Part shown: one piece after another, positions 9,941 to 19,663 of the stretch | Position numbering within the stretch: the stretch's first letter is position 1 | How the letters are laid out: the number at the start of each line of letters is the position of its first letter | Origin: Capronia americana | Taxonomy: Eukaryota > Ascomycota > Eurotiomycetes > Chaetothyriales > Herpotrichiellaceae | Reading direction: 5' to 3' | DNA length: 64,000 bases | Assembly (NCBI GenBank): GCA_016110215.1 | Contig: JADWQD010000002.1 | Span: 1,984,001-2,048,000, forward strand | Translations under genes and position numbers: made by a program | Notes under the pieces: model-generated | Told to the model about the DNA's origin: nothing | Database searches by the model: none | Seen by the model: only the letters and a program-made list of their open reading frames with translations

Positions 9941-12196
9941 TCACCCTGTACACCTCTCTTCCGGAGGCCTGTACCCAATGCCCAAACCCTCCATCAACCT
10001 CCTCTCCCTGTCCCACCATGTATCCTCGTCGTCCCACTCCATCCCCTTCCACCGCTCATCGGTCTTGTCGATCGTCTTGCCCTCCATCAACGATTCAATT
10101 ATCTCTTTGTCTTTGTCTTCTGTATCCTTGGCTTCGCGCGACAACCCGGGACTCGACTTTGACCCCAGCCTTGGCCTCGGCCCCTCCAGATCCAATACCT
10201 GTCCGTTCCCGCGATTGCGCACGCCCGACGAATCGAATTTCAAGCCATGAACCTTGGACACGAACCGGCGGATATCACGCTGAAAGGTCGTGCCGCCGCT
10301 CCAGCCGAGGACGGCGCAGCCGACGGTACGCCACGAGGAGATGATGATGTCGACGCGGCGGTGGATATTGGGGTTCTTCTTTGTGCTCCTCGGCGGTGGT
10401 GCGTTTTCGTGACTTTCGCTTTCACCTCTATCTTTAGCGTGAGCATCATCTCCAGCGTCCCCTTCATCGAACACCGGATCCTGCCAGACGCAAAGCGCCT
10501 TGTCGAGGCTGTCGAACCCGTGCCCTCTGTGGCCTTGGGCGCGGAACGGCAACGTGGCCTGCCCGCGGTCGCTCGTCGTCGTGTGGAGCGTCAATGTATG
10601 CGTGATGTAGCCTGCGTCCTCGAGCGAGCAGACAACCTCCCCGACCAGGTCCTTTGTCTTGTTCTCGTCGCGGTGGGTGACCACCACGTCGACGTCCCCG
10701 CAGAGGGCCTTCCCGCGGCGATACCCGCCAACGATAACGCACTCGACGTCGTCTTTCGAGCCGAAATTCTCCTCGGGAATATGGAGAACCAGCCGCGCGT
10801 GCCGGAGGATTACATCGCAGATGCTCTCGACCTCAGACCGCGGGATCTTCTCCTGAAAATCGTCCCAGTATTTGAGTCCGATTTGCTGGACGCGTGTGAG
10901 TTGCCCCCATCCGAACTCGACGATGTCGTCCAGATCTCTCCATCCGTGCTCGTAGTAAAACCGCCTCGCCGTCTCGGCGCCGACGCCCCAGATGTTCCAA
11001 AAGAGTCGCAATACCTGGAGGTCGGGCTCCGAGTCAAGTTCTTCGACTTCCTGGATGTGGCGCTCTGTGTCGGTAGGCGCGGAGTCCTGCCATTCGCGCC
11101 ATAGGGAGGCGATCTTCTGCTCACAGCCCGGGAGGCGGAGGATTTCCTCCGCGTGTTCAATGCGATACGGGTATGCCGAGACGGAAGCGATGGACGTGCT
11201 GTATGCGCGCACACCGACATCGTCGAGCCTCAACTGTCGGGCGTCTTTGATCTTGGTGAGCTGCGCGATGAAGGCTGAATTGGGATTTGTCGCGAATGTA
11301 GACCGACAGCATGAGTAGTGGGCGTAAGGGCCAGTGGCCCAGTCCGGGAGCGGCGGTAATGGATGGGTGGCGATATATTCCATCTCGGAGGTAGTTGTGC
11401 GATGGAGTTTGGGGGCTTTATGCTGTTGCGACGACGGCGTGGGTGAGTGGTGAGAGTGGTCGCCCCAGCGGCGGCGTCGGGTCGGAAGACTAGCAGCTTC
11501 GGCTCTTGCGCGCTCGAGGATTGAGGAGGCGTCGGGTCTGGATGTCCGACGGAGAGAGGACATCTGGGATGCTGCTGTTGAGCCGACTTTGGCGTAGGCT
11601 GTATGCGTCGGAGACGTTTTCGGCGTGGTTTCCCCCTCCGGTTTGGGGATGATTCTGGCGGTGTAGACGACATAAGGCTTGTATGGGACCAGCTTGCCGT
11701 CTTTCGCACATGCATCCAGCCAGGCGAGTTTGACGACGAGAACATGGTCGGACAGATCTGGCCAGAAGACTTCGGATGAACGGACCGCAACTTGTGGTGA
11801 CAGTTCCGGGGAGGTCGATTTGGTGCTTGACCTCGTCTGTCTTTGTGTCGTTGAAGGACCTGCGCCATCATGATCGCCTGAAAGTCTCAATTTCTTCTTA
11901 GGCCGGCCTTCGTCTAGTACGCTGTTATTGCGGCTGCCATTGTGGTCATGCTCCAACAAGGCTGCATCCTCGGTCCAAACCCCTTGAGCCCGCAGGTCAA
12001 AAGCAGCGCGCGTTTTCCTTGACACGCGCCCCACGAACAATCTCGCTTCCTTTGTATCGTAAGTTATATGGCCACCTGCGTGATAGATCAAGTCCTCTGT
12101 CTCATGAAGTTCATCGGGGTGCATGTGACTCGGAAGGATGAAGATAGGTGGAGCTGAACTCAGGTCTACTCTGTGACTGGAAGTTGAAGAACCCAT
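9941..12196 (-). CDS. POL4: DNA polymerase family X (POL4 / pol mu-lambda type)
   Basis: Gap-filling DNA polymerase acting in non-homologous end joining and base-excision repair in the nucleus. Intronless, 751 residues, longer than yeast Pol4. An N-terminal BRCT domain runs from about residue 17 to 180 (FILPSHMHPDEL to VVKLAWLDACAKDGKLVPY), followed by a Ser/Pro-rich linker. The polymerase core starts near 310 with helix-hairpin-helix elements (ASVSAYPYRI, FWNIWGVGAETARRFYYEHG). Catalytic signatures are intact: GGYRRGK followed by GDVDVVVTH near residue 499 (two metal-binding Asp) and RRVDIIISSW near 613 (third Asp), then GWSGGTTFQRDIRRF in the thumb. Between the second and third Asp is an acidic/basic insertion. 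The C-terminus follows fungal POL4 proteins (GLGIGYRPPEER). A long frame on the opposite strand is an antisense shadow. Confidence 0.92.
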   Translation of the reverse strand: MGSSTSSHRVDLSSAPPIFILPSHMHPDELHETEDLIYHAGGHITYDTKEARLFVGRVSRKTRAAFDLRAQGVWTEDAALLEHDHNGSRNNSVLDEGRPKKKLRLSGDHDGAGPSTTQRQTRSSTKSTSPELSPQVAVRSSEVFWPDLSDHVLVVKLAWLDACAKDGKLVPYKPYVVYTARIIPKPEGETTPKTSPTHTAYAKVGSTAASQMSSLRRTSRPDASSILERARAEAASLPTRRRRWGDHSHHSPTPSSQQHKAPKLHRTTTSEMEYIATHPLPPLPDWATGPYAHYSCCRSTFATNPNSAFIAQLTKIKDARQLRLDDVGVRAYSTSIASVSAYPYRIEHAEEILRLPGCEQKIASLWREWQDSAPTDTERHIQEVEELDSEPDLQVLRLFWNIWGVGAETARRFYYEHGWRDLDDIVEFGWGQLTRVQQIGLKYWDDFQEKIPRSEVESICDVILRHARLVLHIPEENFGSKDDVECVIVGGYRRGKALCGDVDVVVTHRDENKTKDLVGEVVCSLEDAGYITHTLTLHTTTSDRGQATLPFRAQGHRGHGFDSLDKALCVWQDPVFDEGDAGDDAHAKDRGESESHENAPPPRSTKKNPNIHRRVDIIISSWRTVGCAVLGWSGGTTFQRDIRRFVSKVHGLKFDSSGVRNRGNGQVLDLEGPRPRLGSKSSPGLSREAKDTEDKDKEIIESLMEGKTIDKTDERWKGMEWDDEDTWWDRERRLMEGLGIGYRPPEERCTG

Positions 12197-12922
12197 GACT
12201 CCTATCAGTATAGCTTAGCTTATCCAAAATTGAATCCTGACTAGCCGGTTCTTGCCGCCATCTCAGTATGCTGGATGAATGCCGCCGTCGAGGCGAAAGT
12301 CATTCGGTCGCGTCGCACATTCCGGGGGGCTGTCATGTTATAATGCTAGCTGGTGAAGGCATATGCCAGGCATTTCAACCAGGCACGTTGAAAACGCCGG
12401 CCCATGATAAGAGAAGAGGGTCGCATCAGAAGACTGAGAGGATGCGTTGTACTCGTATTCGGAAACGGACTTTCCAGATGTTCGTAACTCGTACCAATGC
12501 CCTTGGCTGGAGCTTCGCACCCGGGGAGCTGATGTCATGATATGCCAAGAATGACGTATCAGCGGCCAAGACGAGGCTGAGAATCTGGCAAGGCTGGCAG
12601 CCGAGAGTTCGTCGCCGTCAACTGCAAACCTTTCGCTCCTCCCGAATCATCGAAAGCACCACTAGCGTCGTCAATGAAAGTCCGCGTGGAGGTAACTCGC
12701 ACGCATGCAGCGACGATATCAAGATCGTCGTACCGATAGATGCTGGCTCGCCGAATCACTGCGAGCCTGGGTGCTGAGCTTGATGAATCCACATTGTGTA
12801 TACCCATTTTTCTATCCCTTGGCCTGCAAAACCCCAGCCATATGATGGTACTTTACAAACCGCCACAAGCGCATCTTCCACTGATGCCGATTCTTTGCTT
12901 CAACTCTCATCTCGGTTGAAAT
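12197..12922. other. Intergenic region
   Basis: Upstream of POL4 and downstream of OST1 (both minus strand). Small frames on both strands have no recognisable content; nothing else seen. Confidence 0.5.
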
Positions 12923-14509
12923 TTACTTCTTCTTCCTCCCAATACTTGTGTCCACACTGCCCACAGCCCAAGCCAGCGCGAACGTTACGACAAACCCGAC
13001 AAAAATAGTGACGGGTTTCCTGAAGGCTGCAAGAAATGGATATTCATATGTCACCACGACCGTGACGTCCCTATCCTCATCAACTACGTTGGTAGCCGTG
13101 AGTTTCAACTCTGTCCGGCCCAAAGTATCCATAAAGGTTTTGTGGAGACTCTCTTCGGCATGGAGGGTGGGCGCACCCGTACCGCCGTGGGCTTGCCATT
13201 TCACGTTCTTTGCACCTTCGGGAAGAATGACGCGGAATGTGAGATGCTCGTATTGAATGCCTTCTGGATTTCGAGGACCCTCTAGGAGTGGGACGGCGAG
13301 GATGTATGTATCTGCCTGAGTCTTGATCTTGCGGAGGACAGTAGAGAGGGCGTTGTTCCAGCCGATGCGGAAACTGTACTTCCACCCTCCGAACAACGGG
13401 TAGCGAGGCTTTAATTCAAGACTGGCTTCGCGGATGTTATTCGGGCGAAATCGTGAGGTAGAAACATTGCCAATTTCATCGGTGAAATAGGGGTCAACGC
13501 TCCCCGGTTTCAGGGTCACTTTTAGTTCTCGCAGTGCGGACGTCGAGCCCTGCCCGGCGGCGAGGTAGAAGGACTGTGTTCCCCATGCAAGACGGGAGAA
13601 GTGATTTGAGAGGGTAGCTCCGTCGTGTCGGAGCCAATATCTTTCTTCTGTTGCCAAGTTGCCACCCCAATGGGAGACTTCGACGTCACGCTCGAGGGTT
13701 GTGCAGACTAGGAGGGGTTTGTTAAATTCGTACCGGACGGTCACTGGGTAGGTTGTCCCAGGTTCGATCTCGGCTGTGTCGTAGGGACCGTATGTGATGG
13801 ATGAACCCTGCTTTTCTGGATCCTCAGATGAGGTCAAGCCGGATGTGGTACTGTATTCGGGGACGTCTGCGGAGGGGAACTTGACTTTTGTCTTCTGCTT
13901 GACAGTTTTGTAGTTCGAGGGGACGTAGGCGGAGAAGTTGTAAATCAGGTACTGCTTTTCTTCCTGCTTGATCGACGCGGGCAGAGGCGTTAGAGCACCC
14001 AGCACACGCCAGGAGACGGAGAGGGTGATGGTGCCTTTGGTCGGGAGAGGTTCAGCGAGGTGAATGACATAGTATTGGGTTGGTCTGCTACAGTCAGCGT
14101 GCATACATCGAGGCCACGGTAGCGGTACCACCTACTTCACAGATCCGCCCTGGTCATTCAGCACGGCAGACAGGGCAGTGATGGAGACTTCCAATGGGGT
14201 ATCTGGATTCTTTTTATCTCGGGCATCGAAGCCGCCTATCCTGCCCATCATGTCATATTCAAAGGGGACATAGTAGTCTGACTGAGGCGATTTGTCCGTA
14301 TTCGTGACGAGGATATTGGTGGTTTCCCTGACATAACCCTTTTCGAGATTGATCGTGCGGACGAGATTGGTGTTCTCGAATACTTGCGGCGGCTTGAAGT
14401 CACCCGTCAAGATCTTTTGCGTGGTGCCCGGTTCGGTGAGGTTCGACTCTGCTCCGAACACTTCGGCGCAAAGCGCGAGGAACGCGCCTGCCACCGACAA
14501 GAGTCTCAT
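12923..14509 (-). CDS. OST1: Oligosaccharyltransferase subunit OST1 (ribophorin I)
   Basis: Subunit of the ER oligosaccharyltransferase that transfers the dolichol-linked glycan to Asn-X-Ser/Thr of nascent proteins. Two exons on the minus strand, 14509-14136 and 14084-12923, split by a 51-bp intron (GTAGGT...CAG) that interrupts a Lys codon; product 511 residues. A signal peptide (MRLLSVAGAFLALCAEVFG) is followed by ribophorin I landmarks: FENTNLVRTINLEKGYVRET, DYYVPFEYDM, YYVIHLAEPLPTKGTITL, RYEFNKPLLVCTTLERDVEV, SHWGGNLATEERYWLRHDGA, FSRLAWGTQ and a lumenal C-terminal part. One transmembrane helix near the end (TIFVGFVVTFALAWAVGSV) leaves a short basic cytosolic tail ending RKKK, compatible with ER retention. 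Gene is head-to-head with the complex I gene. Confidence 0.95.
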
Positions 14510-14782
14510 TTCTGTACCACGGGAATGCCGACTTCAATCCAGCATTTGTCGTTGCTGGTTCGAACTGGCCAGTTGGACTCTTGGAGAAAGCACACCTGCG
14601 GAGGCAGAGCGGTACGGTAGAGCAGAAAGCTGTGATCACAATACGGGAGAGCATAACCGCTTAAGCACATACTGACATTGACATCGCATTCATTGGTCGA
14701 AGCTCTTGACATATTGAACTCCCAGCGCTCGACTGCGAAAGACAACCGAACCAGCGACCTGTGGACAACGACAACGCCGACC
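14510..14782. promoter_or_regulatory. Bidirectional promoter region OST1 / NDUFV2 homolog
   Basis: Only 273 bp separate the two start codons, so both genes must use overlapping promoters. An ATTGG (CCAAT on the minus strand) lies at 14692-14696, about 90 bp from the complex I ATG, a usual position for a HAP-complex site. That role is inferred from position only. Confidence 0.55.
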
Positions 14783-15682
14783 ATGGCGTCCAAATTCGTC
14801 CCCCAACTGATGCGCCAGGCGACGAGATCGACAATCCCCAGAGCTGCCCGAAGACAGCTCTTCCAACCTCGACACTTCTCTACATCGCCTTCATCGAGAG
14901 ACGATGAAGGCCACGCCCTCTCAGTGGTAAGTGACAGCACTCCAATTCATCAGCAAGCCCTACCACGCCATGTCATACATTAAACTGAACCTGGCTTCCA
15001 GCACCGCAACACGCCCGACAACAACCCTTCCATCCCTTTCTCCTTCACCGACACAAACCTGCGCTTAGTAGATGAGATCCTCAAACGTTATCCTCCACAA
15101 TACAAGAAAGCCGCCGTGATGCCGCTTCTCGACCTTGGCCAGCGCCAACACGGCTTCACCTCCATCAGCGTGATGAACGAAGTAGCCCGCATATTAGAGA
15201 TGCCGCCCATGCGAGTCTACGAAGTCGCCACCTTCTACACAATGTACAATCGCAACCCCGTGGGGAAGTACTTCGTCCAGGTGTGCACGACCACACCGTG
15301 CATGCTCGGCGGTGTAGGCTCGGACGTCATAATGAAAGCGTGCGAAGAATTCCTGGGTATCCACAGCGGAGGCATGACAGAGGACAAGATATTCTCGCTC
15401 CTCGAGGTCGAATGCCTCGGGGCATGCGCCAACGCGCCCATGATGCAGATCAACGATGATTACTACGAGGACTTGACGCCCGAGACGACAGTGCAGATTC
15501 TCAAGGCGCTCAAGGACTCCGAGACCATCACCGGGTACGATAAGAGCAAGATCCCCCGGCCGGGACCCCAGCCATATGAGGGCAAGCAGAGAATGACAAG
15601 TGAGCCAAGGGCGGGGCTGACGACTTTGTTGGCCGAGCCGTATCACAGCAAGGACGTCATGCGTACAGACGGGGAGCTGTAA
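14783..15682 (+). CDS. NADH:ubiquinone oxidoreductase 24-kDa subunit (NDUFV2 homolog)
   Basis: Matrix-arm subunit of mitochondrial complex I carrying the [2Fe-2S] cluster N1a. Two exons, 14783-14926 and 15002-15682, with a 75-bp intron between codons; product 274 residues. The first 40 or so residues form an Arg-rich amphipathic presequence with a typical cleavage context (RRQLFQPRHFSTSPSSRD). The thioredoxin-like domain starts at NNPSIPFSFTDTN and includes the family stretch QRQHGFTSISVMNEVARIL and MRVYEVATFYTMYNRNPVGK. Cluster ligands are visible as CTTTPC (about residue 144) and CLGAC (about 186), so all four cysteines are present. C-terminal GPQP and EPRAGL match the family. Start codon chosen because it gives the presequence and is the first ATG in this frame after the shared promoter. 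Confidence 0.95.
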
Positions 15683-16453
15683 GGTGCCTGCAAGCAAAAC
15701 GTACGAGGGGCGCTGAGTGGTACGACTCGGTGGTTTTCGTGCCTCGAATTTCCTGGTTAAGCGATGCCACTTGTTAAAGACCCTTGAGGGACCAGAAGAG
15801 TAGTCCAGACACTGTACATATACGGACGAAGAAGAGGGATGCCTTGAGACGATACCGCGTCATGCGAGTCAGAGAATCGGAAATGAAGCAATCCTACTGC
15901 GACTCACAGGTGTCGATCGTGAGCGATTTGGCAAGCCCTACGCAAGATAGCTTGTGAATGTGTGTTGCACAGACATGCCTCCTCCTGAGCGACTCACGCC
16001 CACGCTTAGGTATCACAAAGGCCAAGTCTATTTGGACGTTGACTGTTCTTGCATGGTTGATATTGGTCTCCGGTAATCCATTACTCGAAGGTTCTGGGTC
16101 TTGCCCCTTCCATGTCGCGCTGCTCATCAGAGCAACCCATACAGTTATTTCTTGTTGTCACGTCGCTCCATAGCAGTCAAAGCAAATCTTTGCGCCTTTT
16201 AGGCGATATCAGCGCCATCGTCCTAGATACTTTCAAATCCCCATCCCCAAGATTCAATTGAGTGCTGCCAGCCCATAGTCGACGCTATAGCCCATCCTAA
16301 CCACCAAGAGCATATGACAACGAGAGATCGGCCGTATAGAGATGGCTCCTCGAACGAGCTAAGTCACAAAAGAATCATACGTCCATATGGACGAGAAAAG
16401 AATCTGTGTGTCTGGGTCCACGACTAATCCGTGCTGTCGTCGAACCAAGCATC
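15683..16453. other. Convergent intergenic region
   Basis: 3' flanks of the complex I gene and of the F-box gene. Only short overlapping frames; no repeat or RNA gene seen. Confidence 0.5.
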
Positions 16454-18283
16454 CTAAGCCATGGAAATAGACGCAAAGGGAGCCATATTCCATGCCGCGG
16501 GTACGGCTGATGGCGTGGCTTGTTGAAGGTTGGCCGGCGATGACGAAAAGACCGTCCAAGACTGGACGTCTGGTATCCCACTCCCAACGCCGAAAACCGA
16601 CTCAAAATCAGGCAGCTGGACTTCTGCTGGATAGGCCTCTACATGTTCTTGTTCGGGCTCTTCCCAGCTATCGCTTTCCGAATCGCCTGGCGGAGGAGTT
16701 GGATTGCCGGCTCCCGACGGCGGACTGGATGCTTCTGGGGAGTTGATGCCAAAGGACGGTTCTGTCGGTTGCCAGTCGACGTGATCTGTGTGCCGATTTG
16801 AGTAAACCATGGTCCAGGTCAAGTCGCCTTCGAACTCTTCACCATTAAGTGGCTTCTCAACATCACCCTCATTGGGCTTGATGGCAACGGGCTCCAAGGG
16901 GCACTCTCTAATACGTCGATCGATGACATATTTCTCAACCTTGGCTTTCAGCCTCTCGGGACCAACAGGGTCCTTTGCGACAGACCACTGCTGGCGTCCA
17001 CCGTTGCTGAACCACCCGCTGAAGGAGATCGAGGCAAGCTTCAATTCCGTCTTTAGATGCTTGATCATCCTCACCCAGCACTCCCGCCGATCATCACCGC
17101 CTAGGAGTGTGATGTTGGAAAGTTGCAGTCGACGAAGGGTTCCCGAATGGACCTTGAGGAAATGTATGAGATCCTCTTCGTGGCATATGCAGGCGTCGAT
17201 GATGAGATTTTCCAGCTTTGGTAGAAGCGGATTGCAAAACAAAAACCCGGTCGAGCTCTCCACGAGCCCGCGAATGTCCGACATCAAGTCCTCGTCAGAG
17301 TAGTGGTGACGACTGGTGCTGCAATCGGTCAACTTCAACCTTAGCGTCCGGAGCCTCTTGGCTGATCGAAGGATTTCTCGGACAGCGTCAATGTGGTTTG
17401 CGGTGCCGATCAAGGTGTCATTGCGGAAAGAGAGCTCAAGATGCCGTAGACCCTCCGTGGCGTTCTTGAAGATGTTCACTTGTTGGAATGCGGCGGCCGA
17501 TTTCATTGGTACCACTCCAAACATCGCACGGCCGTCGATACTCTTCGCCTTAAGCTTTTGAAGACGACAGTCGGCAGAGAAAGCGGCCGTGATGAAACCC
17601 TTGGAGTAGGATCTGCCTGAACCGCCAATCATGGTACTCCAGCTCACGGTCTCTGGGTTGATTCTCAATCTTTTGCACATCTTGAGATAGAAGGACGGGA
17701 TTTTCAAGTCACTAGTGCTGGAGTGCGCCGCGACGCCATTGCTGGATTCGTCTTCATATTCTCGTACACAAGCTTCTTTCAGGTTCGGCATCAACCTCAG
17801 AGCCTTGGCGAGGCATGCTACCTCAATCGACATGTCCTCATACGGCTTAAAGTGGCCCACGAACGTCAGATCAAGAAGGGTAAGTTCTACGGTTCTGTCC
17901 GCATTAGGGTATGACAGATTGGGGTCCGGAGAGATGTCTTTGATTCGGGTGAGGAATGCGCCAAAGCGGGCGTCGTATGTGACCTTGGTAATGAGCCGAA
18001 GGACCTTGGAGCGTTTGAGGGCTTTGGCGAAACCGATAACACAGTGGTCGTTGGGAACCAGAACAACTTCGCGCCACAGATAAGGTTCGGTCAACTGGGC
18101 AAGCATCTTGGACACCAGGCGCAACTGTTTTAATGTGGCCCCAGAACATCTCTGGATGAGGAGCAGGAAGATCTCATTGGGAAGCTGTGGCAATGCTCTC
18201 ACCGTAGGTGGGAGCGAGCTGGGAAAGGCTTGTTGGGAAGTCATGGTGATTGAGCGGCCAGAGTGCATTCGAGTTGGACTCAT
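16454..18283 (-). CDS. F-box protein with leucine-rich-type repeats
   Basis: Likely substrate receptor of an SCF ubiquitin ligase; substrate unknown. Intronless, 609 residues from the ATG at 18283; the frame is open to 18310 but that codon is GTG, and further in-frame ATGs at 18268 and 18244 are also possible starts. The F-box is near residues 30-75: LPQLPNEIFLLLIQRCSGAT, LKQLRLVSKMLAQLTEPYLW. Residues about 130-440 contain spaced Leu-rich segments (GLRHLELSFRNDTL, RLRTLRLKLTDC, KLENLIIDACICHEEDLIHF, TLRRLQLSNITLLGG), as in many fungal F-box proteins with degenerate LRR-like arcs. The last 120 residues are acidic and Pro/Ser-rich and likely disordered. No enzymatic domain seen. Confidence 0.8.
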   Translation of the reverse strand: MSPTRMHSGRSITMTSQQAFPSSLPPTVRALPQLPNEIFLLLIQRCSGATLKQLRLVSKMLAQLTEPYLWREVVLVPNDHCVIGFAKALKRSKVLRLITKVTYDARFGAFLTRIKDISPDPNLSYPNADRTVELTLLDLTFVGHFKPYEDMSIEVACLAKALRLMPNLKEACVREYEDESSNGVAAHSSTSDLKIPSFYLKMCKRLRINPETVSWSTMIGGSGRSYSKGFITAAFSADCRLQKLKAKSIDGRAMFGVVPMKSAAAFQQVNIFKNATEGLRHLELSFRNDTLIGTANHIDAVREILRSAKRLRTLRLKLTDCSTSRHHYSDEDLMSDIRGLVESSTGFLFCNPLLPKLENLIIDACICHEEDLIHFLKVHSGTLRRLQLSNITLLGGDDRRECWVRMIKHLKTELKLASISFSGWFSNGGRQQWSVAKDPVGPERLKAKVEKYVIDRRIRECPLEPVAIKPNEGDVEKPLNGEEFEGDLTWTMVYSNRHTDHVDWQPTEPSFGINSPEASSPPSGAGNPTPPPGDSESDSWEEPEQEHVEAYPAEVQLPDFESVFGVGSGIPDVQSWTVFSSSPANLQQATPSAVPAAWNMAPFASISMA

Positions 18284-19663
18284 GGAGGAGATGCGAGGAA
18301 GCTTTTTCACAAAAAAGTGGCGCTGAGCACAGCCCTTGCTGTTGTTGAGGCTTTGAGACGTTGCGGCTGCCTTTCAGCTAGCGCGGTTGCCTGCCGACCC
18401 TGTGAGTCGAATGCCGCAGACGTGGAGGCGCGAGAGGGTCATCAGGTTGCGCACAATGGGACTGCGATGTCCGCCTGGCAATAACATTGGATTGCACATG
18501 CGCATCTACGGGCGATGATGGGTTGTGATGAAGAATAACGGGAGTCACTGTGTCTTCCTCCTGATGCCCAATCCGGAAGTTTCAGACGAGCAAGTCACAA
18601 GAACAGGTCCAGATGCAGTCAGTGCTGGCTCCCTTTCCCCGAAGTTCCCACTACAAAATGACCATACAGACGACATTTATGAGGACACAGCAACGTGCCA
18701 CCTTATTTCCCCGCTTCAGCATGCTCAACAGTGACTTACGAACTGGAAGACGGTAGTGGTGACTGCGCGGGGTCTAGGGTCGTGGTGGAGAATGGACCCT
18801 ACCAAGTGTGCAAGTCCTCGACCATGTACGAGTATGGAGTAAATGTCTGTGTCAGAGGGGATTGATGGATATAGCTGTCACTGCGGCCAGTTGCCCAACC
18901 TCTTCATTTTCACGCACCCTTGCAGCCTCTGAACAGCCCACCTAGACATCTACTTTTGATATACTCCGTAATAAGTCGACAAAGACTATTACTGAATTGC
19001 CCACGCTGCTCAGGGTGCGACCAGTGCTTCGACGAATTGGTGGTTCAATCTCAGAGCTGCCTGTGATGAGGGAAGTCGAGTCTAGTGAAAGTCCATCGAG
19101 TGCAATTTTGATAGCAATCTCCAGTCTTGTGGCTACGAACATTCGAACCTACTTGAAGGTTGCTAGCCCAAGAACCGGCGCTCTGCGGCGTAAAGGCCGT
19201 ACTATACAGATGGTCGACGTTGGGTTTCGTGCTTGATGTCAGAGAGCAAGGAAGAGAGTTTCAGTCACCGTCATTGCTTCTGATCAGTGGGTTCAACAGC
19301 CGCGCCTGTCCTGCATCTGGGAATCTTCGGGGTGCACGTGCGCCTATAGCGATTGCCATTGGATCAGATTGTGAGGGGCAGGAGAGCCCGGAGGCGCGGG
19401 AAGCCTATGAGATTCAGCTAACAGGCGAGCTTAAGCAAGCGAGCCACCTCGTGCATTGAACAAGCGGCATCAATTTGTTTTCCCACTGGCAATGCTTCTA
19501 AGCTGGAGCTTCAGTTGATAGCTTTGCTTCTGCTGCAGAAAATGCTTTCAGAATTCTGTATTCTCTAACAATCCGCCCTCGACGCATTACCTACCTCGTC
19601 TGCACCCTATCTCTTCGCGCCGCCGCCCTCAATGTCATAGGATTACAGCATCGCGCTACCATC
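18284..19663. other. Divergent intergenic region with motif pair and E-box
   Basis: Upstream of both the F-box gene and VTC4. Holds GTACGAGTA at 18826-18834, TACTCCGTA at 18962-18970 and a CACGTG at 19335-19340. No coding content recognised. Confidence 0.5.
19335..19340. promoter_or_regulatory. CACGTG E-box upstream of VTC4
   Basis: Perfect CACGTG flanked as GCACGTGC, 324 bp before the VTC4 start. Yeast Pho4 and Neurospora NUC-1 bind this core to induce phosphate genes, and VTC genes are Pho4 targets in yeast. A single copy also arises by chance about every 4 kb, so the link is suggestive only. Confidence 0.35.

Noticed and set aside
10247..11104. 285-codon plus-strand frame
   Set aside because: Exactly antisense to the catalytic half of POL4, whose motifs are unambiguous; an open shadow caused by GC-rich codons.
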